The notes under the pieces were generated by a model that did not search any database, had not been told where the DNA came from, and saw nothing but the letters and a program-made list of their open reading frames with translations. From the NCBI GenBank assembly GCA_028386065.3, contig JAKUCV010004874.1, positions 275,482 to 339,481 on the forward strand: DNA of 64,000 nucleotides, read 5' to 3'. The position numbers and the translations under genes were made by a program. Shown here piece after piece: positions 30,972 through 42,830 of this stretch. Source of the DNA: Turnera subulata (lineage: Eukaryota; Streptophyta; Magnoliopsida; Malpighiales; Passifloraceae). Position 1 is the first letter of the stretch. Each line of letters starts with the position of its first letter.

Positions 30972-32306
30972 TGATGAGCATGAAATTACACTGCTTTTAC
31001 AGCATGCACTGTACTCTTTTGGCCTAGCATTTAGCATCACTTCATGCATTTAGATAAGAAATGTCTTGCTTTTGCATCAAATCCTGCTTTACTTGCTCTT
31101 ATTTTCATTCAGGTACATTTAGGTCCATTTTGGAGAAGATTTTGTCGATTTTGGCCCAAAATTCAACGAGGTGCTGCTGACTGCCAAGTTCTAGTTCAAT
31201 TTGTAGCAGCGACAGCGTCCAGATCCATCCAGACAGCGGGTGCTGCGTGAAAGTCCCAATTTTATAAGTTAAACAAGAGTTTGCACCAAGACTTAGGAGT
31301 CCTTATTTTTGATCACATGGACACACCTTGGAAGGAAAGAAGAGTTTGCTGCTAGGTTTTGAGAAGAGAACTTATTGACCAAGATTTAGGGTTTTAATAG
31401 AAGTTTTGTTTCTCTATAAATAGAAAAGAATAAAAACCCTAAGGAGGAGATCTTTTTGCCATCGACTACACTCTTTCTTTTTCAGCAAAAATTCACCTTT
31501 TAGAGCAGAAGAAGTTGGAGATTTTGGCAAGGAGTAAAGTGAAGACTTTTAGGTTTCTATTTAGCAGCATGTCAATTATTCCTATTGATGTTTTTAGTTT
31601 CTTCATGAACTAATCTCTTATATATAGGTTTATGGAATGTAGCTACAGCCTTATGTTTGAGTAATACTTCATGTTTGGTTTCTTTTATTCGTTAATACCT
31701 TGATTTGTGTATGGAGAACTTAACAATGCATGCGGCTTGATCACCTTCTTGTACACCTTAGATGATTTAGCAAAGCACTGAACAGGAGAAGCTAGGAAAT
31801 ATGATCGTTCCATATACAACCTCTACCTTACTTATTGTCGAAAAAAAATTTTTGGGTAGTTGAGGATTCAGCTTCTAGTACAGCACCTACTGCACCCTAG
31901 GACATGCAACACTGGCGAACAACACGTTGTTCGGTACTAGGGTAGTTTTACAATATCAATGAACTGCTAGTTGTACAAGATATAGGCTAGGTAGCCTTAC
32001 AAGGTAGACGAGTGAAGTTATCAAATTCTGAGTTATTGTTTGAACAGCACGAGCTGTAGTGAACCCCGGACAACCTAGGTACCCTTATTACTGCGTCTTT
32101 TCACAAATCGATTTTATGTTCTTTACTTTCTGTTATTTATTTTATTATCTCAGTTTATTATCACCTCAATATCGATTTTATTTATTTTATTGTTATTTAG
32201 TCTAGTCGATTGAAATCCTAAGGACAGTGTTGTTTACAGCAGTCCCTGTGATTCGACCTTGTTTACTATAGCATGCTGTATACCTGCAGCTAGTTTTACA
32301 TGAACA
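30972..32306 (+). repeat. Athila 5' LTR
   Basis: 1335 bp starting TGATGAGCATGAAATTACAC and ending TACATGAACA. It aligns along almost its whole length with 48382-49630. It contains a possible TATA box (CTATAAATAG) at about 31413. Confidence 0.88.
31413..31422 (+). promoter_or_regulatory. TATA-like box in the Athila 5' LTR
   Basis: CTATAAATAG lies about 440 bp into the LTR. The equivalent site in the 3' LTR reads CAATAAATAG at about 48824. Confidence 0.5.
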
Positions 32307-32312
32307 AGTTTT

Positions 32313-32330
32313 TGGCGCCGTTGCCAGGGA
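32313..32330 (+). other. Athila primer-binding site (tRNA-Asp type)
   Basis: TGGCGCCGTTGCCAGGGA lies six bases after the LTR. It differs by one base from the complement of plant tRNA-Asp 3' end, the primer used by Athila elements. Confidence 0.85.
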
Positions 32331-32539
32331 CTGCGCTAAATAATACTACTTTGTGTTTTCACTGATTTGACTCTATTTGTTTTCTGATTTTTCTTTGTTT
32401 TCCTGTGGCAGGACGTTAACAGCGCACGTTGTCGACTCTCTAGTAGTGTACGCGAACTAGAAGCAAGCATCCCGAGCTAATTCAAGTTCCTGAAATTGAA
32501 GGCACTGCTAGGGCGAACCGCAAGCAAGCAAGGAAACGG

Positions 32540-34289
32540 CAATCAACAGCGACCGCCGAGACAGCAACCATAGCTAATAATTGCGGCAACAAAAATCTTC
32601 CACCTGGCCACGACAACCAGGCTAGGAATGCTGACGGTAATCTCATCCCTCCTGTGGGCGTGGACCCCCTTAACCGTGGACCTGTGATCATCCCTCCAGG
32701 CCCTGTTAATCAGCAGCGGCAGCATTAGCACGCTGTTGCTAATGAAATTATCGATCCCTTCGCCAATATTCCAAATCTGCCTATGAATCAGCTCAAGCGG
32801 TCCCGACATAGAGCACCTCATGGAGCCATCATATTGCCCGACAATGATAACCCAATTTGGTTCAAATAGTGCAAAACAAGCAGTTTGGCGGTATGGCACT
32901 GGAAGACCCCAACTAGCACTTGGAGGATTTTCTAGATATCTGCGCCACCACTAGAGTTCATGGCTATTATGTGGATGCTAAGAAGCTCCACTTGTTCAAA
33001 TTTTCACTTAGAGATGGAGCCAAGAGATGGCTGAAGACACTGCCAGCAGGTAGCATCACCACCTGGGCTCAAATGGTGGAAGCATTCCTGAAAAAATACT
33101 TTCTGACACCAACATGGATGAGCTTCGAGGAGAAATCTGCAACTTCAAGCAGAAATATGGGGAAACTATGGTGGAGGCGTGGGAAAGGTTTCAGGATTTG
33201 ATCCAGCACTGCCCCTGCTCATATAATGTACCCGCTAGTGCTGTTGGGAATTTTCTATCGAGCTATGTCACAGGAAGATAGGCGCACCCTTAATGCTGCT
33301 GCTGGAGGGAAGTTCAAGGAAGCGACATGTGAGGATGCCAAGAGGATTATGCTAAACCTAGAGGATGAAGATGAGTCGCACCGCAACACCAGGGCTGTAC
33401 ATCATGTCGATAAGACTACTATTCTGGAAGCCCAAATAGCAGCTCCACTAAGCTCTTCATGGATTTTACTACAAAGATGGTACAACCACTGGCTCATGTT
33501 CAACCCGTTATTTCTAGCGTTGCTTGTGAAATATGTAGTGGCCCTAACTCCTTGTTTAAGTGCCAAGAGAACAATTCAGAGGAGGCCAACTTCATTGACC
33601 ACCGTCCCAATCTGCCCTATAATAACTACAATCAGGGGTATAACCAGGGATGGCACTCGAACCCGAATCCAAACTACCAGCAACGACGGCAGCAGCAGTA
33701 GTAGCCGCGGCAAGGTGGACCGCAAGAAGGATCCTTTGAGAAGATGGCCATGATGAAGCAACTGATGGAGAGTGTGAGTAAGAATGACAAAGAGGTGACT
33801 ATGCTGAAGGCCCATAACAAGATACTGGAGAACCAGGTTGCACAGTATCTTGTGCAGCAGCAACAACCACAGGGTAGGCTGCCGGGACAAGCAGAGGCAA
33901 ATTCGAAGGAATAGTGTACTAATTCCAGATCCTGTTCCTCAGCCGGCGCAGATGACAGCACTCGAATCTGAGAAGAAACAAGAAGTAGCGGCTGAACCAG
34001 TAACGCTGCCGGAGGCTGCACCGAAGAAAAAGCCACTGTCAGTACCTTACCAGCCACTACTACCATACCCGTAGGTTTACAGGAAGAGCAAGCTTGAGGA
34101 TCAGTACAAGACGTTTGTGGATATGCTTAGTGGACTCCGATTGGAAATTCCATTCACCACTGTTCTGGATCATAAGCCTATATATGCAAAATTTTTTAAG
34201 GAAATCCTCACCCACATGCGTACTGTGGAAAAGCAAACGGTGGCTTTGACAGCAAACTGCAGTGTCATGCTGCAATACCAAATTCACAC
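32540..34289 (+). pseudogene. Athila gag, broken and interrupted by element C
   Basis: Structural protein of the element. Frames read PFANIPNLPMNQLKRSRHRA (about 32757-32816), HLEDFLDI, KLHLFKFSLRDGAKRWLKTL (32980-33040), TTWAQMVEAFLKKYF and, after a frameshift near 33105, NFKQKYGETMVEAWERFQDL. The DGAKRWL and EAWERF motifs define the retrotransposon gag core. Downstream, after a Gln/Asn/Tyr-rich segment (33600-33710), the frame at 34117-34280 reads IPFTTVLDHKPIYAKFFKEI and ends near CSVMLQYQI. Stops at about 32728 and 32869 plus several frameshifts show decay. Element C enters right after 34289. Confidence 0.82.
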
Positions 34290-34413
34290 TGTGAAGGCCC
34301 TCCCCCTGAGGGACCCACCAAACTCAGGTATTGTTACATCACTCCCTCCGCCCGATTAAATCCTTTACCATGCTGCAGCACTAGGGATTCGAACTCGGGA
34401 CGTGATGCTTTTT
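34290..34413 (-). repeat. SINE fragment, minus strand (lacks the A box)
   Basis: A direct repeat of 34634-34757. It keeps the tail half and the B box of the SINE but is cut at GATGCTTTTTA, where an inverted piece of the LTR end (34414-34455) begins. Confidence 0.8.
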
Positions 34414-34455
34414 AATTTGTAACTCATATTTATAAATTGGGACACGGGCGTTTCA

Positions 34456-34622
34456 GCAGATGAGTTGGTGAAGGTGCTCTCCTTGAGGGGGATAAAAAGC
34501 ATCACGTCCCGAGTTCGAATCCTTAGTGCTGCAGCATGGTAAAGGATTTAATCGGGCGGAGGGAGTGATGTAACAATACCTGAGTTTGGTGGGTCCCTCG
34601 GGGGGAGGGCCTTCACAAAAAA
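34456..34622 (+). repeat. tRNA-derived SINE, plus strand
   Basis: The pol III promoter is clear. The A box TGGTGAAGGTG at 34466-34476 fits TRGYNNARNNG. The B box GTTCGAATCC at 34513-34522 lies 36 nt further on. The body is about 150 bp and ends in CACAAAAAA before the palindrome axis. It is not a tRNA gene: no cloverleaf arms are evident. Confidence 0.8.
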
Positions 34623-34628
34623 GGCGCC

Positions 34629-34795
34629 TTTTCTGTGAAGGCCCTCCCCCTGAGGGACCCACCAAATCCAGGTATTGTTACATCACTCCCTCCGCCCGAT
34701 TAAATCCTTTACCATGCTGCAGCACTAGGGATTCGAACTCGGGACGTGATGCTTTTTATCCCCCTCAAGGAGAGCACCTTCACCAACTCATCTGC
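34629..34795 (-). repeat. tRNA-derived SINE, minus strand
   Basis: Mirror copy of 34456-34622 with few substitutions (for example GAATCCCTAG against GAATCCTTAG). Its 5' end abuts the terminus of the element C LTR at 34796, and its tail meets the other SINE's tail at the axis. Confidence 0.8.
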
Positions 34796-35125
34796 TGAAA
34801 CGCCCGTGTCCCAATTTATAAATATGAGTTACAAATTAATTATAGATTGACCAAATTGCCCTTATCATTCCTGGGACACCCTTATCCCAAATTATTCATT
34901 AAAGAATATACATCATGTGAAGTGACCAAAATGCCCTTCTACCCGGGATACAATATCAACCACATAATCAATGGTCATTTATACAACAAATTACGCAACA
35001 ACGAGTATGCAGCGGAAGACTAAACATAAGATAACATGTATGCAGCGAACTCTATGGATCCGACCCGAGGAGAGGAAAAACACCGCCACCTGCTGATATG
35101 CACCACTGCTCAACAAGCAGTTAAC

Positions 35126-35972
35126 CTGAAAAGACTGTGAGGGGGTGAGACCAACCACTGTCTCACCGCAAACAAATAAACCAACAATATACAAAACAAA
35201 TCAACTACAATACACCGGCATCAAATAATAACAACCTCAATACACAGAGCAAGACATCATCAGACTACATACCATCACTTGTCATCACTTATATTATTAT
35301 CTTTGTTATTAAGGTTAAATATTTTATTAGGGCCCTCTACTGTGTGCGTCGAGCTCGGTCCCGTCTGATCAGACAACCAGGCATAAGCCCAAATAACCAG
35401 GCACGAAGCCCAACATATCCAGAGAGAGAGAGAGACAGAGAGAAAGAGGGAGGTAGAAAGGGGGAGATAGAAAGAGGGAGGTAGAACCGGCCATCACAGG
35501 CCCACATGCAAACCCGCATGCCATCCCGAGGGGTATTACTTCCCGCTCGAACCAACCGGTCAACAGCCCCACAGTAGACTTTATTACAATTCGTTATTCT
35601 CATTTATTCTTTAAGAGTTGTACCATACGTTATGATTCAACAGTGTTGTGTGGAATTTAATATCTTATTTTCAAGTCCGGGCCTCCAGCCCACAGTCCAC
35701 CACACAAACACAAATCCATAAATCATGTTATTTAGCATAACAAACAAACATGCTCAACTGGCATATCATATTACACCGGCACACAATTCACTTAATCAGG
35801 CATACCGCATCAAAGATATCATCAATATATACACTTTGCAATTAACAACATCAGCACATCAAGCAAGCATGCATACAGCATTCAAGACCAACAATTAATA
35901 CCACTTTATATACCAAAACAATTAACCGAGCATTGTAGGCAGTAATGCATACAAAGGTTTATAAGTCCTCAC
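35126..35972 (-). other. Candidate intron within element C 3' LTR
   Basis: Donor CAG|GTGAGGAC (first intron base 35972) and acceptor CTTTTCAG|GTTAACTGC (last intron base 35126), 847 bp. Confidence 0.45.
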
Positions 35973-36179
35973 CTGGGCCATATTAATTGTCTCGGAAGCC
36001 GAAGCCTAGTTCCGCCTCAACAACCTCATGTCCATAACCTCCTATGAACATATATACCATGTAAGATATTTATTCACGGAAATCAAATCAAATACATGCC
36101 AATGTTATCGTCTTAAGCTTTAATCGTACATTAGGCCCGTTACTAAGAAACCCAGGTCTAAACCCAAAATTCAAATCCA

Positions 36180-36440
36180 ATTTATACCTGGGCCTAAGGC
36201 CCACATCATAAGAACCCTTTGGGCCTAAAGCCCATCTTAAAATAATATCCATTTATTGGGCCTAAAGCACATTCCCCAAAACCATTGGGCCTAAAACCCA
36301 TTTAAATTAGTTACATTTTATTGGGCCTAAAGCCCATCTCAATTACAAGCCATTGGGCCTAAAGCCCACTTCATTAGTCATTGGGCCTAAAAGCCCATAT
36401 AGAATTAATATGACATTAATTGGGCCTAAGCCCGGCCCAT
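36180..36440. repeat. Array of TGGGCCTAAAGCCCA-like units, element C 3' LTR
   Basis: Eight imperfect palindromic units (GGGCCTAAAGCCC and variants) at irregular 25-45 bp spacing. Each holds TGGGCC/TGGGCT, the site II core bound by TCP factors in plant promoters. The equivalent array in the 5' LTR is 41150-41400. Confidence 0.8.
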
Positions 36441-37751
36441 CACAATAATACTTTTATCGAACTCCCGAGCCCAAACATTTCCCGGCCTAAAGATACTATG
36501 TGCGTCGGACATATACCGGCCACGCGCCTCCAACCTCGTCACACTCGCCTTTCCATTAAGTCCATTACCGTTATAATACATTTATTAAATGCATTTACAC
36601 AACATGACATGTACAAAATCAATTAATGGTCAATACCGAGAATTACCATGTAATGCCGGAAAAGAAATTATGTCTTGCCGGGACAGCAACCCGAGCCTCG
36701 CCGGAAAATTCCCGAGCTCGCCGGATTCCGATCAACCCCGCCGGAACAGTACATGCCTCGCCGGATTCCGGTCACCCTCACCGGAATAGCCACCCGAGAC
36801 ACCGACAAACCACAACAACTTCCCAGAAACGAATAACAACAAACTGCCACAGCCTCCAAACAAAAATCCAAACAACATTCAACTCCAAAATCCAACACCA
36901 CATAACGAAATTGGAAAGAGCTTAGGATATCCAGTCCTTACCAGAATAATCACCGCCCAAAACTGGTCCTGAATGAACCCGTTGACAGCAGCAAACGGCG
37001 CTCACCCATTACCGAGGCAGCTCGGTGACAACCCCACCAAATCCGGCAGCCTCTAACTCGACCCGAGGCAACACAGGAACCAACGGCAGGCCTCACTCCG
37101 GCCAAACACGCCACCAACACGAACAGCACAACACAACACGCCGCCGAACCCCCTGCCATGAGTACCTCGAACTCGCCACGGCCGGACACCAACCAATCAA
37201 ACACGGCACGAACAAAACATAGCCCCCAAACAATTAATTCAACACATGAACCCAACCCAGATTGAAGAAAAAGAGAAGAAAGAGGGAGAGAGAGGAAGGT
37301 CGGCGAGGCTTACCAGAGGACAACCGAGAGGCGACGACGACGCGCCTCGTCCAAGCCCGACCTCCTCTTGCAACTGGGTAGCGACAGCAGTGGCGGCTTC
37401 AAGGCGGCGCCGTCGTGAGGGAAGAGCAGACAGAGGCGGCCGCGTCTCGCCCAACAAGGTCTCGTGCGCCACCTCCCTCCCTCGGCGCAGCAGTGGCTGC
37501 GGCTGAACGACGAACAGAAGACGACTCCACACCAGGCAGCGGCGGCGTCACGATGCGACGGCGAGAGAAGGAAAACTGGGCGGCGGCAGCTAAAGTGACA
37601 GAGATGAGGAGTTGAGATGGAAAAGCAAGCAGAAGGGCCATGGGGGGTGAGGCGCCGTCAGGGGTAGAGAAGAAGAGAAAGAAAAGAAAAGAAAAGAGGG
37701 AATAGGAAAAGAAGAGAAGAGAAGAGTATTTAGGGTTTGGCCGGCTCAGTC

Positions 37752-37771
37752 CCGAAACGACGTCGTTTCGG
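37752..37771. promoter_or_regulatory. 20-bp palindrome upstream of the LTR TATA-like box
   Basis: CCGAAACGACGTCGTTTCGG is a perfect palindrome. It extends further (CTCAGTC...GACTGAG) with one bulged base. It lies about 20 bp upstream (minus-strand sense) of TAAATAC. Confidence 0.6.
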
Positions 37772-39566
37772 ACTGAGGCGCGGTCAACCCCCGCCAGTCA
37801 ACATTTTTTTTTTTTATCAATACGACGAAGTTTTAATTTCAACTACGTTAAAACCCCGTTTCACCCCGAAACAAGTCCCCGTTTCCGACGAAACTCAAAC
37901 CCCTTATAATACCAACCTAAAAACATCCTTTCCAGGGAAAATAATTTATTCCCTTAACCAAAAACCCGGAAATTCCTCAAGGGCAGAATTGGAATAAAAA
38001 CCCTAAAAATTAATTACCGAAAATCCGGGGCGTTACAGCTATACCCCACTTAACAAAATTTCGTCCTCGAAATTTCAAGATGAGTCAAGCAACCAAGTGC
38101 TTAGCTGACACAGACAAGTGTCACCCGGTATCAAAATACCGTCGGCCAAACCACCAAGTAGAACCATCATGACCATCAAATACATTTCCAAGCAAGAACT
38201 CCAATATACCCAAGTCAATCATCGACTTAGTCTAACATGGTCAATAGATCATAAGATCAAAGTTCTAAACAAAGAATCTTATCCAATCATAATCAACAAT
38301 ATTAACACCAGAATCCATAAACCGTTTCATTTATCATCAATCAACCAACTATACCCAATCTTTTAACCCATTAAGCACATCCTCAAATAACAGAATCTCA
38401 AATTGTTACCAACGTACAAGATCATCACCCTCAATGTGAATTCCTCAAAACCAAAAGTCCATAATCAATTTCATGATCTAAACTCCAGTGTATTTAATCT
38501 ATCACACCCCAATTCAACCAAACTCATATATATAACCCGGATCATACCTTAGGCACTAAAACCCGATCATCACCGAAGTATCACAGTTATCATTCTAGCC
38601 CTTGGGTTCTTCAAGACCCAAACATCCTTTCATAACTCACAATCATGAGTCTCTCCCCCCAAGCCACACATAACATGAACACCAAAATTTTTTTTTTTTT
38701 TTTATGACGAAGTACTCTAAACATCACCATATCTCTCATCACATAATTGACAAACTAGCAGTTGAATCACAACACCCGAGATCTCCTCAAGACCCAACAT
38801 TCTTTCGTAACTCATACTCATGCTTATAATCTATTCCTCAAGACACACTTAGCACGAACACCAAAATTTATTTGATAAGGAACTTAAAACATCATCACTG
38901 TACCTCTCCTCACATAATTATCAGATTAACAAGTGAATCATCATACTCGAGATCACCTCAGAAGTCAACCCTCAATGTAACCTATTTTTGAAATCCTCAA
39001 CCGCACATGAACTATAACCTCAATAAAGATTCATGATCAAAACCTTATTATCACAATCACCACTAATATCTCAAATCTCCACAAAGTCAAATACCTCAAG
39101 TATCATTGAAACACAATTCACCAAATATACCATTAGTTCAACCCCAAACTCATCCAAGTTTATTACGTCAAGTTTTTTTTAAAGATATTTCCCCCAATTA
39201 CGTCATTAAATCAATCCTTAAATTAATTCAAGAAACCATCTCGACCCCGAACAAGATTTAATCCATAAGATAATTTCACAAGTAACTTCAAATCCTCAAA
39301 TTTATATAATTAGACCACAAATAACATGATCACCAAGATCACAAGAATCATATCCACAAGCATCATATCAGATTATTTCTTAATAGATGTAACTCCAAAA
39401 CAAAACCGATGGTTCTTACTTGCATTGGCCAGTTCGTCACAGACAAAGAACATAAACAAAGAGTTCAAAGTCTGCACCGACTCCCACGTAACAGTGGTTA
39501 TTCCACAAAATTAACTTTACTACAGCCAAAGCTGTAAGGTTAAACATGTTGTTCAACAACAATACC

Positions 39567-39581
39567 GGGTCACACCGACCC
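39567..39581 (-). other. Leader hairpin candidate, element C
   Basis: GGGTC/GACCC stem, 5-base loop, starting 161 nt downstream of the 5' LTR as in element B, with a different loop sequence. Confidence 0.4.
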
Positions 39582-39724
39582 CCAAGCAGGTGCGTGTCCT
39601 CCACCGGATCCATAGTACGACCCACTACATGAATGCATATGACAATGCAATAGACGACCCAAAAGGAGCAGACTTATGCATATAAGAACATAAAACATAT
39701 CGGAACATCCCCAAAGATCTACAG

Positions 39725-39741
39725 CCCGCTCCGCTACCAAC
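39725..39741 (-). other. Primer-binding site, element C
   Basis: Minus strand GTTGGTAGCGGAGCGGG directly after the 5' LTR. Confidence 0.7.
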
Positions 39742-40071
39742 TGAAACGCCTGTGTCCCAATTTATATATATGAGTTACAAATTAATTATAGATTGACCAA
39801 ATTGCCCTTATCATTCCCGGGACACCCGTATCCCAAATTATTCATTAAAGAATATACATCATGTGAAGTGACCAAAATGCCCTTCTACCCGGGATACAAT
39901 ATCAACCACATAATCAATGGTCATTTATACAACAAATTACACAACAACGAGTATGCAGCGGAAGACTAAACATAAGATAATATGTATGCAGCGAACTCTA
40001 TGGATCCGACCCGAGGAGAGGAAAAACACCGCCACCTGCTGATATGCACCACTGCTCAACAAGCAGTTAAC

Positions 40072-40934
40072 CTGAAAAGACTGTGAGGGGGTGAGACCAA
40101 CCACTGTCTCACCGCAAACAAATAAACCAATAATATACAAAACAAATCAACTGCAATACACCGGCATCAAACAATAACAACCTCAATACACAGAGCAAGA
40201 CATCATCAGACTACATACCATCACTTGTCATCACTTATATTATTATCTTTGTTATTAAGGTTAAATATTTTATTAGGGCCCTCTACTGTGTGCGTCGAGC
40301 TCGGTCCCGTCTGATCAGACAACCAGGCATAAGCCCAAATAACCAGGCACGAAGCCCAAATAAACCAGGCACGAAGCCCAACATATCCATAGAGAGAGAG
40401 AGAGACATAGAGAAAGAGGGAGGTAGAAAGGGGGAGATAGAAAGAGGGAGGTAGAACCGGCCATCACAGGCCCACATGCAAACCCGCATGCCATCCCGAG
40501 GGGTATTACTTCCCGCTCGAACCAACCGGTCAACAGCCCCACAGTAGACTTTATTACAATTCGTTATTCTCATTTATTCTTTAAGAGTTGTACCATACGT
40601 TATGATTCAATAGTGTTGTGTGGAATTTAATATCTTATTTCAAGTTCGGGCCTCCAGCCCACAGTCCACCACACAAACACAAATCCATAAATCATATTAT
40701 TTAGCATAACAAACAAACATGCTCAACTGGCAAATCATATTACACCGGCACACAATTCACTTAATCAGGCATACCGCATCAAAGATAGCATCAATATAAA
40801 TACACTATGCAATTAACAAAATCAGCACATCAAGCAAGCATGCATATAGCATTCAAGACCAACAATTAATACCACCAAAACAATTAACCAAGCATTGTAG
40901 GCAGTAATGCATACAAAGGTTTATAAGTCCTCAC
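40072..40934 (-). other. Candidate intron within element C 5' LTR
   Basis: Donor AAG|GTGAGGAC (first intron base 40934) and acceptor CTTTTCAG|GTTAACTGC (last intron base 40072), 863 bp. Confidence 0.45.
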
Positions 40935-42810
40935 CTTGGCCATAATAGTTGTCTCGAAAGCTGAAGCCTCGTTTCGCCTCAACAACCTCATGTCCATAAC
41001 CTCCTATGAACATATATACCATATAAGATATTTATTCACGGAAATCAAATCAAATACATGCCAATGATATCGTCTTAAGCATTAATCGTACACTAGACCC
41101 GTTACTAAGAAACCTAGGTCTAAACCCAATATTCAAATCCAATTTTATACCTGGGCCTAAGGCCCACATCATAAGAACCCTTTGGGCCTAGAGCCCATCT
41201 TAAAAATAATATCCATTTATTGGGCCTAAAGCACATTCCCCAAAACCATTGGGCCTAAAACCCATTTAAATTAGTTACATTTTATTGAGCCTAAAGCCCG
41301 TCACAATTACTAGCCATTGGGCCTAAAGCCCACTTCATTAGTCGTTGGGCCTAAAAGCCCTTATAGAATTAATATGACGTTAATTGGGCCTAAGCTCGGC
41401 CCATCCTCAAAATCACTTAGTGAACCCGAGCCCAGCCTTTCTGGCCTAACAATCTAAGCCCAATGACAATTTCCCGAGCCTATGACCCACTCATTATGTC
41501 GTTTATGAATTCCCGGCCTAAGGTTCTACCCGTGTCGGTATTTACCGGCCTAAGGTTCTACCCGTCTCGGTTTCCACTAATCACAATTAAATACATGACC
41601 CAATTCCGAGTATAAGTACATGCCGAATATAGAATTAAAAGTACACCAAATATATACCGTGGAATGCCGAAACAAAAACCTGAGCCTTCGCCGGAATATT
41701 CCCGAGCCTCGCCGGAAAATTCCCGAGCTCGCCGGATTCTGGTCACCCTTGCCGGAAAATGACCAATACTGCCAAATACCCGAGCATCCAACAGCCAACA
41801 TTTAGACCAACGACCAATTCACAGAGATCATCTAATCGAAAGAGAAAAGAAATTGAATGGTCGAGTCCTTACCCGAAATAAAACTTGTTCAAACCCATAT
41901 CTACCCAGATCTGTTCACAGCCAAACCCGAATCTCGTTGTCGAACTGCACCACCGGCAAATCAATCCCCGGCCGAACACCATCATCAAAGCCACCTGCAC
42001 TGGAACTCGCCCGGCTTGCGGAACAGCTACCAACCCAAATCTCCAGCCCGACCTCGCTAGCCGGAAACCAACACTGCAGCAACGCAGTAGTCGCCGGCCA
42101 CCAACCCGGACATCCACAAACAACACCCGACCACTACACCGCCATCACGAACAGCACAACACAACACGCAGCCGACCCCCTGCCATGAGCACCTCGAAAC
42201 CCGAACACAAACACCGAGCCAATCCACAACACACACCAAATCAACACAACACACCCATAAACCCAATCGAACCAGCCACACACACACCGAACAGCATCAA
42301 CAACCACCACCAAAACACAAACCCGAAACGGGTTAGCACGGCACCACAGAGGAACAAGGTAGAGGAAGGGGAAAAAAAAGAAACGAAACGGAGGCGGTGG
42401 CTTACCCGACAGAGGATGGCGGTGGCAGCAAGGAGCAGCAACGGAGCAACCTCGTCGCCTCCCCAGGTCCGAGCACAGGAACCCGTCGCGAACCGTCGTC
42501 GCCTCGCACAAGCCCGAGCTTGCTCCTGCAACAACAACGGCATCGACGTGAAGATGGAGAAACTCGACGACCCTCGGCGGCGGCGACTTCGCTTGGTGAG
42601 CAGGGCGGCAAGGAGACGGCGGCTCCTCGTCAGCGGAAGAAGAAGAAAGTAAGAGGAAGTAAAAGAGAGCAAAAAAAACGAAGGGAGTAGTTGTGGGAGA
42701 GGAGAGGAAAAACAAGGCTGCGGCGGGTAACGGGAAAAGGAAGAGAAGATAGGGAAATAGGAAAAGAAAAGAAAAGAGATGAGAAGGGAGGTAGGGTTGC
42801 CGGCCTTGAC

Positions 42811-42830
42811 CCAAAACGACGTCGTTTTGG
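42811..42830. promoter_or_regulatory. 20-bp palindrome in element C 5' LTR
   Basis: CCAAAACGACGTCGTTTTGG is a perfect palindrome. Outward it continues as CCTTGACC/GGTTCAAGG with one mismatch. Compared with the 3' LTR copy, both halves changed together (CCG/CGG to CCA/TGG). Confidence 0.6.

Larger units (their letters stand above)
34412..34839. repeat. 428-bp near-perfect palindrome of LTR end plus two SINEs
   Basis: The axis is the GGCGCC at 34623-34628. Base p pairs with 69251-p from 34412 to 34839 with only a handful of mismatches and no indels noticed. Each 214-bp arm holds one SINE and about 42 bp of the terminus of element C. The right arm continues into the real LTR; the left arm stops at the SINE fragment. 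Confidence 0.9.
34796..38037 (-). repeat. Element C 3' LTR
   Basis: 3242 bp. The half 34796 to about 36430 is nearly identical to 39742-41400 of the 5' LTR. The half from about 36440 to 38037 is strongly diverged from its counterpart. It carries eight TGGGCCTAAAGCCCA-like units (36180-36440), a GA-rich tract (35420-35490), a TATA-like TAAATAC (37735-37727 region) and the palindrome at 37752-37771. Confidence 0.88.
38038..39741 (-). other. Element C internal region, noncoding
   Basis: 1704 bp that align in layout with the internal regions of B and F. The polypurine side is GAGGACGAAATTTTGTTAAG plus AAGTGGGGTATAGC. It contains a T-run of about 17 at 38690. No coding frame of note. Confidence 0.8.

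Noticed and set aside
34456..34622. tRNA gene
   Set aside because: A and B boxes fit, but D, anticodon and acceptor stems do not form and the sequence continues into a SINE body with an A-rich tail.
36180..36440. CRISPR-like array
   Set aside because: The units are short imperfect palindromes with irregular spacing and no unique spacers, and the DNA is plant nuclear.
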